A DNA stretch of 49,563 nucleotides from Rhodospirillaceae bacterium (lineage in GTDB: Bacteria; Pseudomonadota; Alphaproteobacteria; Rhodospirillales; UBA2165). The notes beneath the pieces were generated by a model. The model saw nothing but the letters and a program-made list of their open reading frames with translations. It was not told where the DNA came from and did not search any database. Where the stretch lies: the NCBI GenBank assembly GCA_018674495.1, contig JABHAA010000093.1, positions 1 through 49,563 on the forward strand. Reading direction: 5' to 3'. Below are positions 35,082 through 43,213 of the stretch, one piece after another; the stretch's first letter is position 1, and every line of letters begins with the position of its first letter. A program made the translations under genes and the position numbers.

Positions 35082-36095
35082 ATGAAAGCAATGGTTTTGG
35101 AGGCGCCCGGCGAGGTCGCAATGCGGGATTTGCCGATGCCCGAACCGGCGCCGGGCGATGCCCTGGTGCGCATTACCCATAGCGGCATATGCGGCACCGA
35201 CAGCAAGATATTCACCGGCGCCATCCCGGCCAAGCTGCCTGTGGTCATGGGCCACGAGATAGTCGGCGAGATAGTTGAGGGCAAGGCCGCAGACGGCTCC
35301 GGCCCGGGCACCAGGGTGCTCATCGATCCGGTGATGTTTTGCGGCACCTGCTTCCACTGCCGGGCCGGCCAGACCCATCTTTGCCCCACTGGTACTCTGA
35401 TGGGCCGCGAGATCAATGGCGGCTTCGAGGAATATTGCACGGCGCCCGCCGCGCATCTATTTCCGCTCTCCGATGATATCGACGATCTGGTTGCGCCATT
35501 GATTCAGGTTCTGACCACGGTCCGCCACGCCTTTACCCTGTCGAAGCTGGTGCCCGGCGAAGCAGTGGCCGTGCTCGGCCTCGGCGTCACCGGCTTGATG
35601 CAGGTCCAATTGGCCAAGGCCCTCGGCGCCGATCCGGTCATTGGCGTGTCGCGCAACGAATATAAGCGTGGCCTCGCCATGGATATGGGCGCCGATCAGG
35701 TGGCCAGCCACGGCGCCGAGGCCAAGCAAGCCATCCTGGCCAGCACAGATGGGCGCGGCGCCGATCTGGTTGTCGAATCCGTGGGCCATTTGTCGGTGTT
35801 GGCCGAAGCCATGGACGTGGCGCGCACTGGTGGGCGGGTACTGCCCTTCGGTATCTATTCCGGAACCGAGGCGACGCTGCCGTTCTACGAGTTGTACTTC
35901 AAGGAATTGAACGTGATCAGCGCCCGCGCCGCCCGTGCCGAGGATTTTCCCGCCTGTATCGAATTGTTGCGGAACGGCTCCATCGATCTGGCGCCCCTGA
36001 TCACCCATACCGAACCCTTTACAGAGCTTAGTCGGGCGATCAGCATGCTAAGCGAAAGCGGCGAGCGGCGCTTGAAGATAATCTTGGAGCATTAG
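35082..36095 (+). CDS. zinc-dependent MDR-family alcohol/polyol dehydrogenase
   Basis: A 337-residue medium-chain dehydrogenase. Catalytic-zinc residues lie in SGICGTDSK and MGHEIVG; the structural-zinc loop is CGTCFHCRAGQTHLC. The NAD(P) site is LGLGVTGLMQVQLAKALGAD. Threonine- and sorbitol-dehydrogenase-like members share this layout. GGGAAGGGCAGG precedes the ATG. Position after the glycosyltransferase genes might mean a sugar or polyol precursor role, but that is inference. Confidence 0.9.
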   Translation: MKAMVLEAPGEVAMRDLPMPEPAPGDALVRITHSGICGTDSKIFTGAIPAKLPVVMGHEIVGEIVEGKAADGSGPGTRVLIDPVMFCGTCFHCRAGQTHLCPTGTLMGREINGGFEEYCTAPAAHLFPLSDDIDDLVAPLIQVLTTVRHAFTLSKLVPGEAVAVLGLGVTGLMQVQLAKALGADPVIGVSRNEYKRGLAMDMGADQVASHGAEAKQAILASTDGRGADLVVESVGHLSVLAEAMDVARTGGRVLPFGIYSGTEATLPFYELYFKELNVISARAARAEDFPACIELLRNGSIDLAPLITHTEPFTELSRAISMLSESGERRLKIILEH

Positions 36096-36110
36096 TTGGG
36101 GGAGGCGGCC

Positions 36111-36137
36111 ATGACCGACGAGGCACGTCTCAGCTAA
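36111..36137 (+). other. eight-codon open frame with a strong ribosome binding site
   Basis: A GGGGGAGG-GCGGCC-like purine-rich site is followed by ATG and a frame of eight codons (MTDEARLS) ending at TAA, 15 bases after the alcohol dehydrogenase stop. It may be the start of a gene truncated by deletion or by a nonsense change. No function is claimed. Confidence 0.25.
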
Positions 36138-36159
36138 AATACCATTCGCGATTTTACAA

Positions 36160-36474
36160 TTATTTCTTCTTGGCCCGGAGCGAGGCGGCGACGGCGCCTT
36201 CGGCCCAGTTTTGCATATTCTTCCAGCTATCCAGGGCGCCCGCCGGCGCCGTGTAATAGGGCATCTTGCCGTGGGTGCCGGAGCCTTCGGCGATGAAGGC
36301 GTCCTTATTTTCGTCGTCGGCCTTCAGGAACAGCTCTTCCCCTTTGTTGATGAGCGCGAACATATTGCCTTCCAAAAACAGGCCCCAGCCGCCGAACATG
36401 CGTTTCGGCTGCACATCGCCGAGCGGCGTCATGATGGTCAAGACGCTGGTTACAAACGCGCTCGGCTCCGCCAT
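36160..36474 (-). CDS. TfoX/Sxy N-terminal-domain protein
   Basis: A 104-residue protein with the TfoX N-terminal fold: PKRMFGGWGLFLEGNMFALI is the signature, followed by ELFLKADDENKDAF. Sxy/TfoX promotes competence gene expression in gammaproteobacteria; short alphaproteobacterial members lack the C-terminal domain and have no known function. AGGAGG lies 8-9 bases before the ATG. It follows the MBL hydrolase gene after 12 bases on the same strand. Confidence 0.88.
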   Translation of the reverse strand: MAEPSAFVTSVLTIMTPLGDVQPKRMFGGWGLFLEGNMFALINKGEELFLKADDENKDAFIAEGSGTHGKMPYYTAPAGALDSWKNMQNWAEGAVAASLRAKKK

Positions 36475-36486
36475 GGAGGTTTCCTC

Positions 36487-37380
36487 CTATAGATCGATGC
36501 GCATCAAATCATGGGCCAGGCGCATATCGCCCTTGTAGGTGGCGGCAATATCGGCGGCCACCTCGTCCAGCCGTTCCGGGCCGATGATGTCGATGGGCAT
36601 ATGCACGCCCATGATCTTGCGAACGACAGGATTGGTGGTGTCGTAGCTGCCGAAATGGGTGGCCACCAGTTTCTTGGCGTTGGCTTTCTTGGCGATCTCG
36701 CCAAGCGCGGTTGGGCTGGTGTGGGACCAAGTGCCGACATTTGCCTTCTTTCGGAACGCGATGGCGCTTTCCGGGAAAGTGCATTCGTGGATCATCAAAT
36801 CCACGTCCTTGGATAATTCGATAAACCGCTCGCAGGGCGCGGTGTCGCCGGAGAAGGACACCGATTTTCCGTCATGAGTATCCAGGCGCAACCCGAAGCA
36901 AGGCGATATTTCCCGCGGGATATGTTCCACATAACAGGCCGTCACCTTTACCAGATCGTCTTCGAAGACAACGCCCGGCTCGCACTGGCGCACATCGGGG
37001 CGCAGCACATGGGTGTTGCCCTGGCGTCTTGGGAATTGAAGCCGCGCCTCGATATCCTTGGCGAAGGCGCCGCCTTCGAACAGGTGATCGATGAATTCCT
37101 GGGTTCCTTCGGGCCCGACAACCACCGGCGTGTTTTCCCGGTCGCAAATCCAACTGGTCAGCAGGAAGTAGGGGAAATCGACGATGTGGTCGTAATGCAG
37201 GTGCGACAGGAAAATATTATCCACCTCAGTCGGGTCCACATGGGCGCGGATCATCTGGCGGGTTGTTCCAACGCCGCAATCGAACAGATAGTGGCGGCCC
37301 TCATGGGTGATCAGGATGCCGGAGCCGCCGCGCTCCGGATCAGGCGCCGCCGCTCCGGTGCCAAGGATAAGAACGCGCAT
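36487..37380 (-). CDS. MBL-fold metallo-hydrolase (ribonuclease Z-like)
   Basis: A 297-residue metallo-beta-lactamase-fold hydrolase. The metal site SHLHYDH (His60, His62, Asp64, His65) is intact, SFSGDT supplies the bridging Asp and ATHFGSY the late His. MRVLILGTGAAAPDPERGGSG at the N-terminus resembles ribonuclease Z and the arylsulfatase-like branch. True RNase Z exosite residues are not obvious. The ATG at 37380 shares a base with the stop of the haemoglobin gene, so the genes are coupled; upstream codons in frame are non-homologous. Confidence 0.9.
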   Translation of the reverse strand: MRVLILGTGAAAPDPERGGSGILITHEGRHYLFDCGVGTTRQMIRAHVDPTEVDNIFLSHLHYDHIVDFPYFLLTSWICDRENTPVVVGPEGTQEFIDHLFEGGAFAKDIEARLQFPRRQGNTHVLRPDVRQCEPGVVFEDDLVKVTACYVEHIPREISPCFGLRLDTHDGKSVSFSGDTAPCERFIELSKDVDLMIHECTFPESAIAFRKKANVGTWSHTSPTALGEIAKKANAKKLVATHFGSYDTTNPVVRKIMGVHMPIDIIGPERLDEVAADIAATYKGDMRLAHDLMRIDL

Positions 37381-37781
37381 CAGACGTTCCGGATGAAATC
37401 GGCGAGCCCCAAGAGAGGTTGCTCGAGCATTGCTTTGACTTCGTCGGACACTTCGGTTTCGTCCAAGGCCCGACGCATGCAATGCATCCATTGGTCCCGT
37501 TCCGGCTCGCCAATCTCGAAGGCGGCGTGCGGCTCAGTCAGGCAGATGGTGCCGGTGCGCTCCGAATAGAGCGCCGGCCCGCCCAGCCAGCCGCTCATAA
37601 ACTCGAACAAGGCCTCTTGGATTGGCCCCAGATCATCTTTGTGCATGGCGCGGATGGGCGCGGCCATGGGGTCACTATCGACGATCTCGTAGAAGCGTTT
37701 TACCAGGCGGCGCAACGGCTCTTCGCCGCCCATCAATGCGTAGGGCGTTTTCTGAATTACCTCGGCGCTGTTTGTATCCAT
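37380..37781 (-). CDS. group II truncated haemoglobin
   Basis: A 133-residue 2-over-2 globin. Proximal His lies in EPHAAFEIGEPERDQWMHCM, and Trp at the G8 position follows. The N-terminal helix has RLVKRFYEIVDSDP with the B10 Tyr. Group II members bind oxygen or peroxide tightly and can act in NO or sulfide detoxification. Length is normal. It is the first gene of a minus-strand series with the MBL hydrolase and TfoX-like gene, and is divergent from the ligase and molybdoenzyme locus. Confidence 0.93.
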   Translation of the reverse strand: MDTNSAEVIQKTPYALMGGEEPLRRLVKRFYEIVDSDPMAAPIRAMHKDDLGPIQEALFEFMSGWLGGPALYSERTGTICLTEPHAAFEIGEPERDQWMHCMRRALDETEVSDEVKAMLEQPLLGLADFIRNV

Positions 37782-37892
37782 TTTCCCGCTTGCCTCACTA
37801 CTTTCATGTCATCCCATTAAACATCTCAAATTGTGCCAAGTACACCCCCTGACATTCTTGCCAGAACCCCGCCACCGCCCTAGGCTGGTGCC

Positions 37893-39470
37893 ATGATTAA
37901 AGGCGAAATGTTCGACTACGACGTGCCCGAGGATTTTAACCTCGGCTCTTTCATTCTCGACGTCAATTTGGAAGAGGGGCGGGGTGCCAAGACGGCCCTC
38001 TATCACGGCGACGACACCTACAGTTTCGACGATCTTTGGAGCCTGACGGCCCGTATGGGCAATGTGCTCCGCGACTTGGGGGTTGAGCCGGAAAACCGCG
38101 TCATGCTGGGGCTCGGCGATTCTCCTGCCTGGGTCGCGGCCTGGATTGCTACGATGAAAATCGGCGGTGTCGGCACCCACGTCTACACCTATTTGAATGC
38201 CCACGACTACGAATATCTTTTGGAGCTGGTGCGGCCCAAGGTGGCGATCCTCGACGCGGAAACATTGCCCGGATTTCGCGAAGCCCTGGCCGATAAGCCG
38301 CGCCGCCCAGCCTTGCTGGTTTCCGGCCCGGTGGATGACCTCGGCCCCGGAGAGTTCAGCCTGGATGAAATGCTCGCCGCCGCTTCCGATCAATTGACGC
38401 CGGAGCCGACCCATTGCAACGATCTCGCCTTTTGGAATTTTTCCAGCGGCACCACCGGTAAGCCCAAGGGCGTGCCACATATGCACCGGGACGGCTTGGT
38501 CTCTTACATTTCCTCCAATTCCATATTGCAGTACCGGGAAGACGATATTGTGCTGCGCGTGCCGAAATTGTTTTTCCACTATTCCCGCGACCATCTGTTC
38601 TGGTCTTTGCACAACGGCGCCGCCTCGGTGGTGTTCGAAGAACGAACCAGCACGAAAGGCGTCTTCGATCTGATCGCTAAGACCAAACCGACGGTGCTGG
38701 TCAATGTGCCGACCATGATGCGCGCCATGATCCAGACGCCCAAGGAGCAGCGTCCCGATATGTCGTCCCTCCGCCGCCTGATGTCGTCCGGCGAGCCCCT
38801 GACGGCGCCGCTCTATAAAGAATGGCTGGAGGAGTTCGGTATCGAGGCAGTCAACCGCTTTGGCTCCGCCGAGACCACGCTTGGCTATTTGAGCAACATG
38901 CCCGGCACCGTCATGCCCGGCTCGTCCGGCAAAGTGGCACCCCTGGTGACCCTGCGCTTGGTGGATGAGGACGGCAAGGACGTGGCGAAGGGCGAGCCCG
39001 GCCGCTTGCTGGTTCATTCCGGCGCGTCCGGCATTTATTACGAGCGCGAATATGAGAAATCCCTGGAGACCTTTCCCGGCGGCGGCTGGGTCAACACCGG
39101 CGATATCTTCACCCAGGATAATCAGGATTATTTCTGGTATGTGAGCCGCGCCGACGACATGCTCAAAATCTCCGGCGTCTGGGTGGCGCCCATGGAGATC
39201 GAGCGCGGCATCCAGACCAGCCCCCTGGTAGCCGAGGCTGCCGTCCTCGGCATCGACGATGCGGACGGGCTGAAGCGCCTCCGCGCGTTCGTCGTGCTGG
39301 CCAATGGCGAAGACCAAAGCGAAGACATCGACGCCGCCTTGAAACAATATTGCAAGGAAACCCTGGCGCCGCACAAATTTCCCACCCGCATCGAGTTTCT
39401 GGACGCCCTGCCGAAGACCGGGCAGGGCAAGATCGACCGGCGCTATTTGCGGGAGAACGCCGCTCCTTGA
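37893..39470 (+). CDS. benzoate-CoA-ligase-family acyl-CoA synthetase
   Basis: A 525-residue AMP-forming ligase of the benzoate-CoA ligase branch. It has the P-loop SSGTTGKPKG (184-193), the family-typical FFHYSRDHLFWSL segment, GSAETTLGYLSN, GWVNTGDIF and hinge SRADDMLKISGVWVAPMEIE, and the catalytic Lys513 in GQGKIDR. It would convert an aromatic or related acid to its CoA thioester. The two following genes encode a flavin subunit and a fused iron-sulfur/molybdopterin protein, with 28 and 0 bases between them, so an operon is likely. Confidence 0.93.
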   Translation: MIKGEMFDYDVPEDFNLGSFILDVNLEEGRGAKTALYHGDDTYSFDDLWSLTARMGNVLRDLGVEPENRVMLGLGDSPAWVAAWIATMKIGGVGTHVYTYLNAHDYEYLLELVRPKVAILDAETLPGFREALADKPRRPALLVSGPVDDLGPGEFSLDEMLAAASDQLTPEPTHCNDLAFWNFSSGTTGKPKGVPHMHRDGLVSYISSNSILQYREDDIVLRVPKLFFHYSRDHLFWSLHNGAASVVFEERTSTKGVFDLIAKTKPTVLVNVPTMMRAMIQTPKEQRPDMSSLRRLMSSGEPLTAPLYKEWLEEFGIEAVNRFGSAETTLGYLSNMPGTVMPGSSGKVAPLVTLRLVDEDGKDVAKGEPGRLLVHSGASGIYYEREYEKSLETFPGGGWVNTGDIFTQDNQDYFWYVSRADDMLKISGVWVAPMEIERGIQTSPLVAEAAVLGIDDADGLKRLRAFVVLANGEDQSEDIDAALKQYCKETLAPHKFPTRIEFLDALPKTGQGKIDRRYLRENAAP

Positions 39471-39498
39471 GCGGCAGCCGGTAAGGAGATATCCGAAA

Positions 39499-40389
39499 TT
39501 GCTTTTGGGACTACCCGATTTTGACATTCTCTTTCCTGCTTCGGTAGGGGACGCCATTGCCATGCTTGAAGAGCACGGCGAGGACGCAAAACTGTTCGCC
39601 GGCGGTAGCGATCTTTTGATCGCCATGAAGCACAAGAAAAAACTGCCGCGCTTCCTGATCAACATCAAACGCATCCCCGACCTGCACGGGATTGAGACCG
39701 CGCCCGACGGCACTCTGGTGATCGGCGCTCTGGCCACCTCGGCCGATATCGCCGCATCGGGCGTTGCCGCCATCTCATCTGGCCTGGCCGAAGCCGCCCA
39801 AGTTCTCGGCACCACCCAGATCCGCAACATTGGAACCATCGGCGGCAATCTCGGCAACGCCTCGCCGTCGGCGGAGTTCGCGCCGCCGTTGCTTTGTCTG
39901 GAGGCTTCGCTCACGTGCGTTGGCCCCGATGGCGCGCGCATCATCCCCCTTGACCAGTTTTTCCTAGGCCCCGGCAAGACCAGCCTCGGGCCGGCAGAAG
40001 TGATCACCGAAATCCGCGTTCCGCCGCAAGCCGAGCCGATCCACGACACCTATATCAAGCACAGCCTCCGGCGTATGGATGTGGCGATGGCCTCGGCCGC
40101 CATATTGCTGGCCATGGATGGCGGCAAGGTGATGCGCGTGCGTATTGCCCTTGGCGCCGTCGCGCCGGTGCCGTTCCGTGCCAAGAAAGCCGAGGCCGTT
40201 CTCGCCGGGCAAACCATCAGCGAAGAATTGATCGGTTTGGCGGCGGGCGCAGCGACGAGTGAGACCACGCCCATCGACGATATCAGAGGATATGCCGGCT
40301 ACCGCCGGGACGTGGTTCGGGATATGGTGGCGTCCGGGCTGCGCCAGGTATTGAAGGCCGCTGAAGAGAATGAGAAGGCAAGCGTATGA
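39499..40389 (+). CDS. FAD-binding subunit of xanthine-oxidase-family type
   Basis: A 296-residue flavoprotein of the CoxM/XdhB type. FAD-binding motifs are AGGSDLL (34-40) and TIGGNLGNASPSAEFAPPLL (113-132). No four-cysteine insertion for an extra [4Fe-4S] cluster is seen, unlike HcrB of 4-hydroxybenzoyl-CoA reductase. The start is a TTG with AAGGAG about 10 bases before it. It overlaps the next gene by 4 bases. The usual third partner, a xanthine-oxidase large subunit, is not here; the next gene supplies a different molybdopterin domain. Confidence 0.92.
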   Translation: MLLGLPDFDILFPASVGDAIAMLEEHGEDAKLFAGGSDLLIAMKHKKKLPRFLINIKRIPDLHGIETAPDGTLVIGALATSADIAASGVAAISSGLAEAAQVLGTTQIRNIGTIGGNLGNASPSAEFAPPLLCLEASLTCVGPDGARIIPLDQFFLGPGKTSLGPAEVITEIRVPPQAEPIHDTYIKHSLRRMDVAMASAAILLAMDGGKVMRVRIALGAVAPVPFRAKKAEAVLAGQTISEELIGLAAGAATSETTPIDDIRGYAGYRRDVVRDMVASGLRQVLKAAEENEKASV

Positions 40390-42785
40390 GCCATCAAGTC
40401 CAACTGACCGTGAACGACGAAACCCGCGGTATGGCGGTGGAGCCGTGGCAGACATTGTTGGATGTGCTGACCGAAGATTTCCGCCTGGCCCGCACCAAGG
40501 AAGGCTGCAGCGTCGGCGAGTGCGGCGCCTGCTCGATCTCCGTCGATGGCAAGATCGTCAATTCGTGCCTGTTGCTGGCCGTGGATGCGGACGGCACCGA
40601 CATCGTCACCATGGAAAAAGCCACCGCCGGCGATGAAGGCTTCGGCCAGGGGATGGAGGATTTCATTCATCCCGAAGTGGCCGAGCGGCGCGCCAATCAC
40701 CGCGAGCCCCGCGCCGATGGCGCTCAAGAGGTGGACACCTTCTGCCATCTCTGCCCGGGCCATTGTTCCATGACCGCCATCATCGAAGACGGCCGCGTGG
40801 TCGATCTGGAGCCGGAGTTGGAGAGCGGCCTCTATGCGGAGCAATGCGCCCTCAACAAGGGCCGTTTCACCATCCCCGAAGTGATGGGTCACAAAGACCG
40901 GCTGCTCTTTCCACAAAAGCGCGTCGGCGAACGCGGTGAAGGCAAGTGGGAGCGCATATCCTGGGACGAAGCGCTGGACACAATCGCCGCCAAATTTAAC
41001 CACATCAAGGAAACCCTCGGCCCCGAAAGCGTCGCCTTTGGCTTGGGCGAGCCCAAGGGGCTTGAGTTTGCCTTCGCCCAGCGACTGGCGACGGCGTTCG
41101 GTACGCCCTCGGTGGTGACACCGGGCTGGTCCTGCGGTATCCCGAAGGGCATGGCCGCCGCCTTTACTCTTGGCTCCGGCACCGTTTGCGACGACGATAA
41201 TATGGCCGAATTGCTGGTGTTGTGGGGTTCCAACATGAACCAGACCACCGGCGGTATTCGGCGCGAAACCTTGGAGAAGGTGATGGAGGCCGGCGGCAAG
41301 CTGATGGTCGTCGATCCGCAAAAAAGCGATATCGCCAAGCTCGCCGATCTCTGGATCCGCATCAAGCCGGGCAGCGATGGCGCCTTCGCCGCCGGCGTCC
41401 TTAAAGTCATCATCGAGGAAAAACTTTACGACGAGGCCATCGTTGCCGAATGGACTTTGGGCTTCGACAAAATCGTCGCCGAACTGGCCGCCATAACCCT
41501 TGAAGAAGTCGAAGAATTGTCCTGGGTGCCGGTGGATCAGATCCAGGAATTCGCCAGAACCTATGCCGCCGCCGAGCCCGCCGCCATGCAATCCGGCAAC
41601 GCGGTTGATCAGTTGGTGAATTCGTTCCAGACCGGGCGCATTATTTCCATCATTCGCGGCATCTGCGGCAATGTGAACGTGCCCGGCGGCGATGTGTTCC
41701 TGACCGCGCCTGCCTTCACCCGCCCGGGCAGCTTTTTCCTGCTTTCCAAATACCCCCGCAACACCGAAAAAATTCTGGGCGATCAGTTCAAGTTCGCGCA
41801 GAACTCCGCTTTCATTCCGCCGCACGTTTTGACCAAGGCGATCCTGGAAGAGGACCCGGTGCCGATCAAGGCGCTGATGGTCATCCTCTCCAACCCCATC
41901 GTCAGCTACCCCAATTCGGCGGAGACTTACAAAGCGCTGATGAAGCTGGATTTCATCGTCGTCTCCGAATTGTTCATGACGCCGACCACCGATATCGCCG
42001 ATATCGTCCTGCCGGCGGCTTGGGGCATGGAGCATGAAGAGCTCGGCTACTGGCCCGGCTGGTACCAGGAAATCCGCGCCCATCCCAAACTGACCGATCC
42101 CCCCGGCGAGTGCTGGCCGGACACCAAGATCATCAACGAGCTGGCCAAGCGCCTCGGCCTCGGCGACGATTTCTGGGACGACGACGACGAAGCCCTGGAC
42201 GAAATGCTCAAACCGGCGGGTATGAGCTACGAGGAGTTCAAGGACAAACGCACGCTTAAACCCACCAAGGAATTCGTGCCCCACGCCTACAAGACGCCAT
42301 CGAAAAAGATCGAGGTGTATTCCGAGCGCCTGGAACAGATCGGCTACGCACCTCTGCCCACCTGGGAGGAGCTCAAAAAGGCCGTCAAAGTGGACGCCGA
42401 GTTCCCGCTGTTGATGACCAACGCCAAGGAAGAAGCCTACATGCTGTCCGGCTTCAAGCAGGTGGCGTCGGTGCGCATCATCCGGCCCGACCCGATGGTC
42501 GAAATGCACCCCCGCATGGCCGACAAATTGGGCCTGACCGAGGGCGCTTGGGTGGTGATCGAAACCCGCGACGGCTCCATCCAACAGCGCCTAAGCCTTA
42601 ACCGCAATCTCGACCGCCGGGTAGTGGTGGCGTCGTTCGGCTGGTGGTTCCCGGAGCAGGCGGAGAATGGCTACGGCTGGCGACAAAGCAATATCAACAT
42701 GCTGACCCCGTCCGGCCCCGACTACGATCCCTCGACCGGCGGCATAACCTTGCGCGGGGTTCCTTGCAGAGTCAAAAAGGCCTAG
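40386..42785 (+). CDS. fusion of XO-type [2Fe-2S] domain and DMSO-reductase-family molybdopterin subunit
   Basis: A 799-residue protein. Residues 1-78 are a plant-type [2Fe-2S] domain of the CoxS/XdhA kind with C41-x4-C46-x2-C49-x11-C61, and they end in IVTMEKA. The second, helical [2Fe-2S] domain of that family (CxxC plus CxC) is absent. Residues 118 onward are a DMSO-reductase-family subunit: [4Fe-4S] ligands C120, C123, C127 and C154, then SCGIPKGMAAAFTLG with Cys250 as the probable Mo/W ligand. Further segments are LWGSNMNQTTGG, GICGNVNVPGGDVF, IADIVLPAAWGMEHEE and the cofactor-binding C-terminus. It forms a unit with the FAD subunit: FAD to [2Fe-2S] to [4Fe-4S] to Mo. I do not know a named member of this architecture. 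Confidence 0.9.
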   Translation: MSHQVQLTVNDETRGMAVEPWQTLLDVLTEDFRLARTKEGCSVGECGACSISVDGKIVNSCLLLAVDADGTDIVTMEKATAGDEGFGQGMEDFIHPEVAERRANHREPRADGAQEVDTFCHLCPGHCSMTAIIEDGRVVDLEPELESGLYAEQCALNKGRFTIPEVMGHKDRLLFPQKRVGERGEGKWERISWDEALDTIAAKFNHIKETLGPESVAFGLGEPKGLEFAFAQRLATAFGTPSVVTPGWSCGIPKGMAAAFTLGSGTVCDDDNMAELLVLWGSNMNQTTGGIRRETLEKVMEAGGKLMVVDPQKSDIAKLADLWIRIKPGSDGAFAAGVLKVIIEEKLYDEAIVAEWTLGFDKIVAELAAITLEEVEELSWVPVDQIQEFARTYAAAEPAAMQSGNAVDQLVNSFQTGRIISIIRGICGNVNVPGGDVFLTAPAFTRPGSFFLLSKYPRNTEKILGDQFKFAQNSAFIPPHVLTKAILEEDPVPIKALMVILSNPIVSYPNSAETYKALMKLDFIVVSELFMTPTTDIADIVLPAAWGMEHEELGYWPGWYQEIRAHPKLTDPPGECWPDTKIINELAKRLGLGDDFWDDDDEALDEMLKPAGMSYEEFKDKRTLKPTKEFVPHAYKTPSKKIEVYSERLEQIGYAPLPTWEELKKAVKVDAEFPLLMTNAKEEAYMLSGFKQVASVRIIRPDPMVEMHPRMADKLGLTEGAWVVIETRDGSIQQRLSLNRNLDRRVVVASFGWWFPEQAENGYGWRQSNINMLTPSGPDYDPSTGGITLRGVPCRVKKA

Positions 42786-42840
42786 CCAACCGAATGTTGC
42801 ATAAAGTGAAATAAAATCGCGCGACATCGCCTGCACCCCC

Positions 42841-42878
42841 TTACGGTTATGACGGTTCCTTACGGTTCATTACGGTTT
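42841..42878 (+). repeat. four near-identical ACGGTT units at about 10-bp spacing
   Basis: TACGGTT occurs at 42842-42848, 42861-42867 and 42871-42877, with a GACGGTT at 42851-42857. Starts are 9, 10 and 10 bases apart, close to one helical turn. Direct repeats in this phase are seen at tandem sites for OmpR/PhoB-type response regulators, but the unit does not match a site I know. Confidence 0.6.
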
Positions 42879-42987
42879 TGGGCGGAATTCCCGGCGACCG
42901 GCGCACGAAAATCGTCACGAGCACAGGCGCACGACCTGGCCGGGGGATCAGATAATCCTATTCACAATGTTCAAGAGCACGAGCGCT

Positions 42988-43027
42988 CGCAGGCGCTGTC
43001 TATCTATTTAGCCTGCGCGCATTTTTT
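42988..43027 (+). terminator. Rho-independent terminator candidate
   Basis: Stem CGCAGGC (42988-42994) and GCCTGCG (43011-43017), a perfect 7-bp pairing with a 16-base loop, is followed within 4 bases by six T (43022-43027). It lies 200 bases after the molybdopterin gene and on the same strand, so it could end that operon. Confidence 0.5.
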
Positions 43028-43213
43028 CGCAAGTGGGTAAGCGCATTCCCCCGTTTTGCCGCGTGAAAGATACGAAACCGGGGAGCCGGGCCAAAATGCC
43101 TTGTTCGTTGTAATCATCGCGCATTATAATTTACGCCGCCGCCATTCCAATCTGAATTGCAACAGATTGATAAAATTAAAAATTTGGCTGGCTATAAACC
43201 AGGGAGATAACCA

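Larger units (their letters stand above)
42786..43213. other. 428-base intergenic region after the molybdoenzyme operon
   Basis: No protein gene is supported; an open frame at 42849-43040 lacks a ribosome binding site and recognisable sequence. It holds the ACGGTT repeat set (42841-42878), a likely terminator (42988-43027) and an AT-rich stretch at about 43120-43200 that should carry the promoter for the substrate-binding protein gene. Confidence 0.6.

Noticed and set aside
37809..40049. 746-codon open frame on the minus strand
   Set aside because: It lies opposite the benzoate-CoA-ligase-like and flavin subunit genes, has no recognisable domain and shows compositional bias typical of antisense frames in GC-rich DNA.
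40299..42584. 761-codon open frame on the minus strand
   Set aside because: It is antisense to the clearly coding hybrid molybdopterin gene, has His/Gly/Leu-rich low-complexity translation and no family motifs.
42841..42878. short regular repeats as a possible CRISPR array
   Set aside because: Units are only 6-7 bases with 3-base spacers, and no cas gene is present.
42849..43040. 63-codon plus-strand frame after the molybdoenzyme gene
   Set aside because: It begins within the ACGGTT repeats, lacks a ribosome binding site and spans the likely terminator.
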